Shown here in pieces: positions 15,385 through 22,500 of a DNA stretch of 23,035 bases. The stretch is taken from positions 1 to 23,035 of the forward strand of contig PEUP01000028.1 in NCBI GenBank assembly GCA_002780705.1, given 5' to 3'. Below the pieces are notes generated by a model, which saw only the letters and a program-made list of their open reading frames with translations, made no database searches and was not told the DNA's origin. A program made the translations under genes and the position numbers. Numbering within the stretch: the first letter of the stretch is position 1; each line of letters starts with the position of its first letter. This DNA is from Elusimicrobia bacterium CG03_land_8_20_14_0_80_50_18. GTDB lineage: Bacteria; CG03.

Positions 15385-16796
15385 ACAATCCTGAAACTAT
15401 CAACCAGCGCACAGCGCAGCTCTCTGGTAAAATCCTTGGCCTTTGTAAGCCCCTCGCCCGTCGGAGTGGATATGGTGAGTGTGGCATAACCTGTCCCCAT
15501 ACCCAGCCCCATATACGACGGCCCGTTTTTCACGAATATGGAACACTGCATAGCGCGCGCCATTTTGGAAAGATTCGCAACATTTGTGGAATGCATGACA
15601 GCCGTGTGACGGTTGCCTGCTTCCACTTTCACCGCCAGCTCAATGGCTTCGTCAATATCCGCAGCTTTTGTCACGGGAAGAACGGGCATTAGCTGTTCCG
15701 TCCATACATACGGATGTTCTCGCGAAACGGCGGCCCATAGAAGCCGTACCGCGGAAGGCACCTCCAAACCTATCGCTTTGGCAATAACGGCGGCGTCACG
15801 GCCTACGAAATCCCTGTCAACGACGCCTTCGCTGTTTTCGGGACTTGCCGGTTTTTTGATTGCCGCTTTTGTCAGAATGTCAAACTGCCCCGCGCTGAGT
15901 TCAAAAGCCCGGCTGTCTGAGCGCATGGCGGAAATAAAACTCTCCCATGCCTTGTCGCAGACAATAACAGCTTTTTCCGCAGTGCAGAGAACGCCGTTGT
16001 CGAAGGAAGCCCCGCTTATAATATCAGCGGCGCATTTCGGAAACTGCGCGGTTTCATCAACAACAACAGGGGGATTCCCCGGACCCGCGGCAATGACCCG
16101 TTTTTCACTCCTCATCGCCCTTTTCACCACGGCGGGGCCGCCTGTGACAGCCATGAGCTTTACCCTCGGGTCGTCAAAAAGCATTTCAGCGCCTTCAAGA
16201 GAAGGTTTTTTCATAGCTGATATGAGCGCGGCGGGACCTCCCGCGGAAATAACGGCATTCTGTAAAATGCTTATCGCTTTAAGCGAGCAATTCTTCGCCG
16301 ACGGGTGCGGAGCGAAAATAACGGAATTGCCGCCGGAAAGTATGCTGATAGTATTGTTTATAACCGTTGACGTGGGGTTTGTGGAAGGTATCACCGAACC
16401 GACAACGCCGAAAGGGCCGTATTCCACCAGAGTCATTCCGTGGTCTCCCGTAAAAGCGCCGGGCTGGACATCTTCAACGCCGGGTGTTTTCTCCGCGGCG
16501 AGTTTATTCTTGATGATCTTATCGGCGGCGCGGCCCATTTTGGTTTCTATCTGCGCGTCACTTGCCAGCGTTTCCGCGTTCTCCAGGGCGGCTTTGCGGA
16601 TGGCGGCTATTATTTTCACGCGTTTTTCCACACCCTGATCCTGAAAAAACTTCTGGGCGGCGGAAGATGACGAAATAGCTTCTTCCATCGTGTCAAACAG
16701 GGGCCCGCGAGAATTGTCCGCCAGATGAACAGCCCCGGAAACCGGGATTCTTTTCATCACCTCATCAACGATTTTTTCTATATCCACTTTATCCAT
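15381..16796 (-). CDS. CoA-acylating aldehyde dehydrogenase (PduP/EutE type)
   Basis: This 471-aa enzyme oxidises an aldehyde, here most likely acetaldehyde from DeoC, to its acyl-CoA with reduction of NAD+. Catalytic Cys271 lies in FDNGVLCTAEK. Also visible are the GPFGVVGSVIPSTNP opening of the catalytic domain, the cofactor loop VTGGPAVV and the C-terminal GEGLTKAKDFTR typical of EutE/PduP. Residues 1-17 (MDKVDIEKIVDEVMKRI) are an amphipathic helix linked to the core by a short variable stretch, the standard layout of an encapsulation peptide. It closely resembles the helices on DeoC and the 94-aa protein. ATG 16796 has GGAGG 4 nt upstream. It follows BMC-P copy 3 and is coupled to the PPC gene. 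Confidence 0.96.
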   Translation of the reverse strand: MDKVDIEKIVDEVMKRIPVSGAVHLADNSRGPLFDTMEEAISSSSAAQKFFQDQGVEKRVKIIAAIRKAALENAETLASDAQIETKMGRAADKIIKNKLAAEKTPGVEDVQPGAFTGDHGMTLVEYGPFGVVGSVIPSTNPTSTVINNTISILSGGNSVIFAPHPSAKNCSLKAISILQNAVISAGGPAALISAMKKPSLEGAEMLFDDPRVKLMAVTGGPAVVKRAMRSEKRVIAAGPGNPPVVVDETAQFPKCAADIISGASFDNGVLCTAEKAVIVCDKAWESFISAMRSDSRAFELSAGQFDILTKAAIKKPASPENSEGVVDRDFVGRDAAVIAKAIGLEVPSAVRLLWAAVSREHPYVWTEQLMPVLPVTKAADIDEAIELAVKVEAGNRHTAVMHSTNVANLSKMARAMQCSIFVKNGPSYMGLGMGTGYATLTISTPTGEGLTKAKDFTRELRCALVDSFRIV

Positions 16797-16827
16797 AAAA
16801 CCTCCGCGATGTAAGCGGCGTTAACGC

Positions 16828-17118
16828 CTACTTTGAAAAAATCAACTTACCGTCCTGCTCCACATAATCCACGATGGCCATCACTGTGCAGTCGGTGGGC
16901 TTGTTTTCCGTTATTGTCGTCTGGCGCGCGGAAGAACCGGAAACAAAGAGCACCAGCTCGCCGTTGCCCGCGCCGACCACATCTATGGCCACAAGAGGAG
17001 AGCCCGCCGCTTTTAAGAGCGACGAATCCACCGGCTGTATGACAAGAAGTTTTTCTTTAGGCAGTTTCGCGTCCTTTACCGTGCAGACACAATTACCTAT
17101 GACCCTGGCAAATTGCAT
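16828..17118 (-). CDS. BMC-P pentameric vertex protein (EutN/CcmL family), copy 3
   Basis: This third vertex protein has 96 aa. It starts MQFARVIGNCVCTVKDAKLP and has the core VAIDVVGAGNGELVLFVSGSSARQT, whose SSARQT stretch is characteristic of EutN-type pentamers. It ends IVDYVEQDGKLIF. I chose ATG 17118 because GGGAGG lies 5 nt upstream and family similarity begins there; the open frame continues 24 codons into the BMC-H copy 2 gene but those codons are a shadow. The start shares one base with the stop of BMC-H copy 2 (TAATG), so shell tiles and vertices are translationally coupled. Confidence 0.95.
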   Translation of the reverse strand: MQFARVIGNCVCTVKDAKLPKEKLLVIQPVDSSLLKAAGSPLVAIDVVGAGNGELVLFVSGSSARQTTITENKPTDCTVMAIVDYVEQDGKLIFSK

Positions 17119-17474
17119 TATCGCCTCCCTGCCTGCCGATAAGGCAGGCCTGCCCCACGATTCGCGGGGCTTTCTATTATTTCCGGCCAATGCTCCTTCA
17201 ACTGAGGATGCGGCTGGGGAATCACATGTACCGCCACAAGAGAATCTAAATTCGAGGCGGCAATCGCGCCGGCCTCGCAGGCGGCCTGACAGCTCGCCAC
17301 ATCTCCGCGCACAAAAACGGTCATCTGCCCTTTTCCCGTTTTAGCGGTACTCAACACGCTTACGCCGGCGGCTTTCGCCATGGCATCTGTGGCGGCTATC
17401 AACGCCAAACGCCCGCGTGTCTCCAGCATCCCCAGAGACGATCCGCCGGCGGCGGATTTCGCCAAGCTCAACAT
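17118..17474 (-). CDS. BMC-H hexameric shell protein, copy 2, with altered pore and repeat-derived tail
   Basis: This 118-aa single-domain shell protein diverges from the other two BMC-H copies. It contains LGMLETRGRLALIAATDAM, FVRGDVASCQAACEAG and VAVHVIPQPHPQL. The pore loop reads KTGKGQMT instead of KIGGGYVT, which places a Lys near the central pore. About 20 extra C-terminal residues (ESPANRGAGLPYRQAGRR) are encoded by a palindromic repeat at 17131-17170, so the tail probably arose when that element inserted at the 3' end. ATG 17474 gives a slightly long N-terminus (MLSLAKSAAGGSS) and has no clear ribosome site; coupling to copy 3, which ends 20 nt upstream, is likely. Confidence 0.93.
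   Translation of the reverse strand: MLSLAKSAAGGSSLGMLETRGRLALIAATDAMAKAAGVSVLSTAKTGKGQMTVFVRGDVASCQAACEAGAIAASNLDSLVAVHVIPQPHPQLKEHWPEIIESPANRGAGLPYRQAGRR
17131..17170. repeat. REP-like double palindrome within the 3' end of a BMC-H gene
   Basis: There are two adjacent inverted repeats: GCCTGCC (17131-17137) with GGCAGGC (17143-17149), and GCCCC (17152-17156) with GGGGC (17166-17170) plus inner C-G pairs. They are translated as the C-terminal tail of BMC-H copy 2 and end 12 nt before the BMC-P copy 3 start. The paired-hairpin structure is typical of REP-like dispersed elements; that origin is inference. Confidence 0.75.
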
Positions 17475-17494
17475 CAGATTAGAACTCTGCCGTC

Positions 17495-17785
17495 TTATTT
17501 CTTTCTGCTTCCGGGAAGCGAAATGGGCATTTTGCCCTCAAGATCGCCGTGAGGCTGGGGAATCACATGGACAGACACAAGCTCGCCTATCCTTCCGGCG
17601 GCAGCGGCACCCGCTTCGCAGGCTGCCCGGCAGGCGGCCACTTCGCCTCTTACACAAACCGTGACATAACCGCCGCCTATTTTATCATAACCGGCGATCT
17701 GAACATTGGCCGCTTTCACCATGGCATCGGCCGCCTCAATGAGGGCGACAAGACCTTTCGTTTCAATCATTCCGAGAGCTTCCAT
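17495..17785 (-). CDS. BMC-H hexameric shell protein (PduA/EutM-like), copy 3
   Basis: This 96-aa canonical hexamer-forming shell protein starts MEALGMIETKGLVALIEAAD. The pore loop is KIGGGYVT, followed by CVRGEVAACRAACEAG and VSVHVIPQPHGDL, and it ends with a short basic tail (PGSRKK). ATG 17785 has a strong AGGAGG site, consistent with high expression of the main shell tile. A hairpin at 17803-17829 lies between PduL and this ribosome site. It is very similar to copy 1, with which it could co-assemble. Confidence 0.96.
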   Translation of the reverse strand: MEALGMIETKGLVALIEAADAMVKAANVQIAGYDKIGGGYVTVCVRGEVAACRAACEAGAAAAGRIGELVSVHVIPQPHGDLEGKMPISLPGSRKK

Positions 17786-17802
17786 TTTTTACCTCCTACA
17801 AT

Positions 17803-17829
17803 ATCGGGACAAGAATGTCCCTTCTACAA
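17803..17829. repeat. 27-bp dispersed palindromic repeat upstream of BMC-H copy 3
   Basis: The stem GGGACA (17806-17811) pairs with TGTCCC (17816-17821) around a 4-nt loop and is followed by TTCTACAA. The whole 27 bp recurs at 19507-19533 with one difference (A/G in the loop). It lies in the gap between PduL and BMC-H copy 3, just upstream of the latter's ribosome site. Confidence 0.85.
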
Positions 17830-17836
17830 GTCCATC

Positions 17837-18457
17837 CTAAACAACATAAATCCAGCCGCCGCTCTTAAAATCAAAAGCGTTGGCTTCATCCGTATCTAAA
17901 TGACATTCCAAAACGAAGTTAGGCGATACCCTGACAAGAGTGTCGCCCAGTATCCCGCCCCTTGTTCCGTTTATTTCTATTCTCACCCTTTCCCCGTCCT
18001 TCAGCTCCAGCATCCCGGCATCCGCGGGAGTCATGTGTATGTGCCTGACGGCGACAAGACAGCCCTCTTTCAGTTCCACTTCTCCGGCGGGGCCTATGAG
18101 CCTCACCGGCGCGGAGCCGCTTATTTTTCCGGATTCCCGCAAGGGCGCGCTAATCCCGAGTTTAAAACTGTCCGTCCGTGATATTTCCACCTGCGTGTAT
18201 TTTCTGAAGGGGCCGAGTATCCGCACCTTCTTTATGCTGCCGCGGGGGCTCGCTATTTCAATAAGCTCCTTCGACGCGAATTCTCCCGGCTGCAACAGAT
18301 CCTTGAGTTTCCTCATGGCGTAACCATGTCCGAAAAGAGTTTTGAAATTCTCTTCCGTTATGTGCGCGTGCCTGTTTGAGACATTGCATATGACCGGTTT
18401 GGCCGCTCGGCGCAGGCGTCGCGCTATGTTATCGGCTATCGTTTTTGTTTCAGTCAT
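17837..18457 (-). CDS. pduL: PduL-type phosphotransacylase
   Basis: This 206-aa enzyme exchanges CoA and phosphate on acyl groups (acetyl-CoA to acetyl-P), recycling CoA inside the compartment. It has the two PduL beta-barrel halves with their zinc-binding HxH motifs: VSNRHAHIT (His30, His32) and VAVRHIHMTPADA (His139, His141). A further His lies in ECHLDTDEANA (His186). It is unrelated to the Pta family. Residues 1-20 (MTETKTIADNIARRLRRAAK) are a basic amphipathic helix, a likely encapsulation peptide, of a different type from those on ALDH and DeoC. I chose ATG 18457 over the TTG one codon earlier. It overlaps the TPI stop by 8 nt. Confidence 0.95.
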   Translation of the reverse strand: MTETKTIADNIARRLRRAAKPVICNVSNRHAHITEENFKTLFGHGYAMRKLKDLLQPGEFASKELIEIASPRGSIKKVRILGPFRKYTQVEISRTDSFKLGISAPLRESGKISGSAPVRLIGPAGEVELKEGCLVAVRHIHMTPADAGMLELKDGERVRIEINGTRGGILGDTLVRVSPNFVLECHLDTDEANAFDFKSGGWIYVV

Positions 18458-19358
18458 CAAAGTGAACGAGTTTCAGAAAATCTTCAGCTTTGAGGCTGGC
18501 CCCGCCTATCAGGCCGCCGTCTATATCAGGGCATTCTATCAAGGCCTTTACATTAGCGGGATTCATAGAGCCCCCGTATAAAATCGGCACAGCCTGAGAC
18601 ACCGAAGCGTCCGAAAGGCCCGCGAGCTGTTCCCTTATATAAGCGTGCATGGATTGCGCCTGTTCGGGCGAGGCCGTTTTTCCGGTGCCGATGGCCCAGA
18701 CGGGCTCATACGCTATCACAACTTTGGCTATATCTTCTTTTGACATTCCGTTCAGGGCGCCCATTACCTGTTTTTTCACCACATTAAAAGCGCGGGAAGA
18801 CTCTCTCTCTTCCAGAGTTTCTCCGACACATATTATGGGTGTGAGAGATTTCTCAAGAGATTTCTTCACCTTTTTGTTCACCGTCTCATCAGTTTCTCCG
18901 AAATATTTTCTTCTTTCCGAATGGCCTATTATGCAGAATGTACAGCCGCAGGAAATAAGCATATCCGCGGATATCTCTCCCGTATAAGCGCCCTTGTCCT
19001 CGTAGAATATGTTCTGAGCTCCCAGATAGAGGCCCTTCGCGCCCGATAAAGATGGGGCGACAGAAGTCAGCGCCGTAAAGGGCGGGCACATCACCGCTAT
19101 CCTGCCACGCGAGGATATATCACCCAGCCCGGCCGCCACGGCCTTTGATAATTTGAGCGCGTTATCGTTGCTCATGTTCATTTTCCAATTGCCCGCGATT
19201 ATAATTTTTCTCATTGAAGAACCTCCACTCAAAATTTCCACATTGTGCCTTTTTAGCGCCTCTTTTGCAAGGGGCGTCAGAAGGTATTTTCCTTCGGCAA
19301 AAAGCTTGCCGCCGCGCCGCGCTGCGGACAAAATGTCCTCATACCGGATAAGTTTCAT
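18450..19358 (-). CDS. tpiA: Triosephosphate isomerase with BMC-type N-terminal extension
   Basis: The enzyme interconverts glyceraldehyde-3-P (the second DeoC product) and DHAP. The TPI core (residues 49-302, 254 aa, normal length) has GNWKMN with Lys59, IIGHSERR with His146 and AYEPVWAIGTGK with Glu218, so it should be active. Residues 1-48 are an added domain (MKLIRYEDILSAARRGGKLF, then LLTPLAKEALKRHNVEIL) resembling the EutQ N-terminus and the 94-aa protein, so it probably directs the enzyme to the compartment. The internal Met49 (ATG 19214) has its own GGAGG site 7 nt upstream, so a short unextended TPI may also be made. TTG 19373 is a less likely start. This is the first gene of the BMC operon. 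Confidence 0.95.
   Translation of the reverse strand: MKLIRYEDILSAARRGGKLFAEGKYLLTPLAKEALKRHNVEILSGGSSMRKIIIAGNWKMNMSNDNALKLSKAVAAGLGDISSRGRIAVMCPPFTALTSVAPSLSGAKGLYLGAQNIFYEDKGAYTGEISADMLISCGCTFCIIGHSERRKYFGETDETVNKKVKKSLEKSLTPIICVGETLEERESSRAFNVVKKQVMGALNGMSKEDIAKVVIAYEPVWAIGTGKTASPEQAQSMHAYIREQLAGLSDASVSQAVPILYGGSMNPANVKALIECPDIDGGLIGGASLKAEDFLKLVHFDD
19212..19226 (-). promoter_or_regulatory. Internal ribosome-binding site and second start within tpiA
   Basis: GGAGG (19222-19226), a 7-nt spacer and ATG (19214-19212) fall at the exact junction between the BMC-type extension and the canonical TPI start MRKIIIAGNWKMN. This would yield a separate 254-aa TPI lacking the extension. Actual use is inferred. 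Confidence 0.65.
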
Positions 19359-19365
19359 GCTTTTT

Positions 19366-19393
19366 TTTATCAAATAAGTCTTCTGTTTGTCAA
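19366..19393 (-). promoter_or_regulatory. Candidate sigma-70-type promoter of the BMC operon
   Basis: On the minus strand TTGACA (19393-19388, a full consensus match) is followed by a 16-bp spacer and GATAAA (19371-19366, 4 of 6 matches to TATAAT). Transcription would start near 19359, at or next to ATG 19358, so the extended TPI could be read from a leaderless mRNA. It is the only promoter-like site I found ahead of the BMC genes. Confidence 0.5.
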
Positions 19394-19421
19394 ATTTTGT
19401 AGTGGGGTGGCCAAAAAAATT

Positions 19422-19495
19422 GTAGCCGCGGGATTGCTATCCCGCCATAAAAGGCCGCATAGTAGCCGCGGGATTGCTATCCCGCCATAAAAGGC
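19422..19495. repeat. Two direct repeats with palindromes upstream of the BMC operon
   Basis: Two identical 34-bp units (19422-19455 and 19462-19495) are separated by 6 bp. Each has a GCGGGAT / ATCCCGC stem with a TGCT loop (19428-19434/19439-19445 and 19468-19474/19479-19485). They lie just upstream of the candidate promoter. They could be REP-like elements or bind a dimeric regulator. Confidence 0.85.
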
Positions 19496-19506
19496 AGCCA
19501 CAATCT

Positions 19507-19533
19507 ATCGGGACAGGAATGTCCCTTCTACAA
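19507..19533. repeat. Second copy of the 27-bp dispersed palindromic repeat
   Basis: This matches 17803-17829 except for one loop base. The stem is GGGACA (19510-19515) and TGTCCC (19520-19525). It begins 11 bp beyond the 3' end of the large secreted-protein gene. On that gene's strand no T-run follows the hairpin, so it is not a convincing intrinsic terminator. Confidence 0.85.
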
Positions 19534-19543
19534 AAAAGCGGTT

Positions 19544-22500
19544 TTATCTGATGACGGCTATTTTGTAGGTCTTCTCAAAACTGCCCTGAGAATTGGTGAT
19601 CTTGATGTGGCAGATATAGCCGCCCTTGGCGACTTTTCTTCCCACCTCATTCTTGAGATACCACGCTATCTTGTTCGGTCCGGCCTTACCGCCGCCGGAA
19701 CGGGAATCGCCGGTCCTGGGATCGTCATCAAAGAATACCTCTTCGTTGGGCGAGAAATTCCAGGAATACACCTTCTTGCCGAGCAGGTCATAAAGGGTGA
19801 TACTCACGGCGGAGGGCTCGCTGAGCGTGTAAGCTATTGTGGTGTCGCCGTATTTGGTCGCGTCCACGGGATTGGGATAATTTGACACCTGGGATATGCC
19901 CGGAGCGGGCGGAGCCGCCTGATGCGCCGCCGAAACAGGCGACCATTCGCTGTAATTTCCGGCTTTATCCAGAGAGCGTATTCTGTAGCGGTAATAACTG
20001 GCTGATGTCTTTCTCTGCCTCCCGTCTTCGTAAGAAGTCAGGGATGAGCCGAGCTCATAGCCGTTTGTTCCCAGCGGTATCTTGGATGATATCGTGTTCC
20101 ACCTTGCCGATGTGTCGAACTGTTCCTGCAGTTCATAATAACGGACTCCGCTGGCGAGCACCCTTTCCTTGGAGCCGTCGCTCAACTCATAATATCCCGA
20201 GAAGGGTTCGCTGACAGCGACGCCGTCGGAAGTGTAAAGGGTCATAACGCCGTTCTCATCGGACTTGTAAGTGTAACCCGAAGCTGTCAGTTCGCTCTCA
20301 AGTTCCGCGGTCATGCCCATCGTCACCCTCTGGGAAACACCGCCGGCGTCCTCATATATGTCATAGGCGGGGATCCATCTCACCCAGTAATTGGCCGATG
20401 TCTCCTGCGCAGATATCGTGGGCTTCGCGGGAGATTCGGGCTCGGTGACATCAACAAAGAAGCGCGCGTAGCCGATTTCACTCTCCTCTGTGGAGAAAGT
20501 GCTGCCAACCTGCTTTCTTCCGGTGGTCTGGGCGGAGAAGAAGTAACTCCTCGCCGTCAAGGGCTTTTCAACCCTGGCGGTGACAGAAGAGACAAAGTTC
20601 TGCGTCCATTCAGAAACGGGTATGTCTATGCTCTGCCATGAAAGATTCTCCGTTCCTCCGGCTATTCTGCCTATGGCGTATTTGGTTTTCACCACACCCA
20701 GCGTCGCGTAAGATTCCCATGCCGCGCCCACCTCGGTGTCCCTGTTTGTCCAGACGCTTCCCATGGTGACAACAGGGGTCGTCGGCCTGTACTGGCTCTT
20801 GATCAGAGAGAAAGCGGAAGTAAAGGAACCGCTGTCAATAAGCCTTTCCGGCGGATTAATACCTATCCAGTCATTTGTAAAATGCCCTATGTCTATACCT
20901 ATTGAGTCATTGGTGTTGGCCGTGGGGGCGATATCAAAGGTTATAAATATCCTGGACGAAGTGGAAAGCAGCACAAGCGGGTCGGTTAAAACAATTTCGC
21001 AGAGATTGCCGCCGAACTTGTCACTGCCGCCGGATATGAGCTCGTCGCCTGAAATCTCGTAATTAAGGGTGTCGGTATTCCACACTCTCGTGAGCTCGCC
21101 GTCACCGTTTCTGTCGGCGTAAACCTTCACGGCGCTGATATTGGCGTCATAAGAGGCCGGCACATCCGAGCCGCCGCTGAACCTGAGATACATTTTTATT
21201 TTCTGCAATTCGGGCTTGCCGTCCACGGATTTTATTGTGCGGGAGGAAACATAAATATCCATAGCCGCCATGGGCACGGCTTTCTCACCCTGCAGGCAGG
21301 AAGGCGGCGCGGTGTCCGTCATTTCCATCCTGACCTGGAGCGGCTTGATTGTGGCTTCACTGCTTTCTATCGGCAGGTTGTTCTCCAGAATAACGACATT
21401 CGGCTGCGACACAAAGAAATAGGACGGCGAGCTGAATTTGGACGCCAGTGTCGCCAGAGGCGGCGCGTTGATTGAAAGATCATAGACAAGGAAATAAGTT
21501 TTAGCCACAGTCCCCACTGTCTGCACCGTGTTTATCGCGAAAACGGAGCTCTGGTCGGGAATTGTGTCCCAGGCCGGCGTTATGGTGAAGATGGTTTCCG
21601 AGTTGGAAACAACCGTCCTCTTCTGCCCGGCGCCCGTTCCCGTCGTAATCTCAATAGTGTAGCCCGCATATTTGTTCACAGGCCAGCTCATATAGGCCTT
21701 GCCTATGGTGTAAGCGCTGGATATATCGGGCGAGGTCACCCTCTCATTCACAAAAAGTATGTTCACCGCTCCGCTGACATAGGAGGGCGAACCTGACACG
21801 GGATCGCCTGCGTGGCCTATAAGCTGATCCTTGGATGAGTCATAGAGGCCGTCGCCGTCAAGATCCCTGTACACTTTCACCCTTTCAATGTAATTGTCGG
21901 GCACATCCCCGCCCAGAGCCGAGCGCATACCTGTCCACACGGCTTCGGACTCGGGGTCGCCCATCTGGGGAGTCCTCGTCGTGAGAGAGAATTTCTCAAC
22001 AAGAATATTCTTCTCGCCCTGCACGACTTCATTGGGCGTCACGCCGCCTCCTGCCGAATCTCTCCAGGGCGCCACCGTCACGGTGTCGGCGTATTCCTTG
22101 ATAACGGCGCCCATTGTCGTGAAATTCTTATCCTCAACAAGATCCGGCTCAATCACCGTGAAGGCGCTCGTCCCCGGCGGCAGGATCCTGAAACCGACGG
22201 TTTTGCCTATAGACGCAAGATTGGCTATGTCAAAAGCCACGAAATAGGTCTTGGCAAGGCCGTCCGCTTCTGTGCCGACAATCTGAGGTATTTTGAAAGT
22301 GATGTCCGCCTTGCCGTCAATGAAAACCTCGTTGCCGTAGTTTATAAGTCCCGGATATGTGTACGACATCGTGTCATATCTTATATCCCAGGCGTCCAGA
22401 ATCCCTTCAAAACCGCCGCCGTCCACTTCATAAAGATCTCTGTAAACCTTGATTGCCTCTATATCGCCGTCTATGCCGCTGCCCGTTCTGTGGATGCGCA

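Noticed and set aside
15613..16638. A 341-aa open frame on the plus strand inside the aldehyde dehydrogenase gene
   Set aside because: It is the antisense shadow of a conserved gene with an intact catalytic Cys and family motifs; its Ser/Ala/Thr-rich product shows no domain.
19422..19533. Repeat cluster as an intrinsic terminator of the large secreted-protein gene
   Set aside because: The hairpins are not followed by a T-run on the minus strand; the T-rich stretch lies before the first hairpin instead.
19837..20214. Plus-strand open frames within the large secreted-protein gene
   Set aside because: They are short, lack ribosome sites and domains, and run antisense to a continuous long frame.
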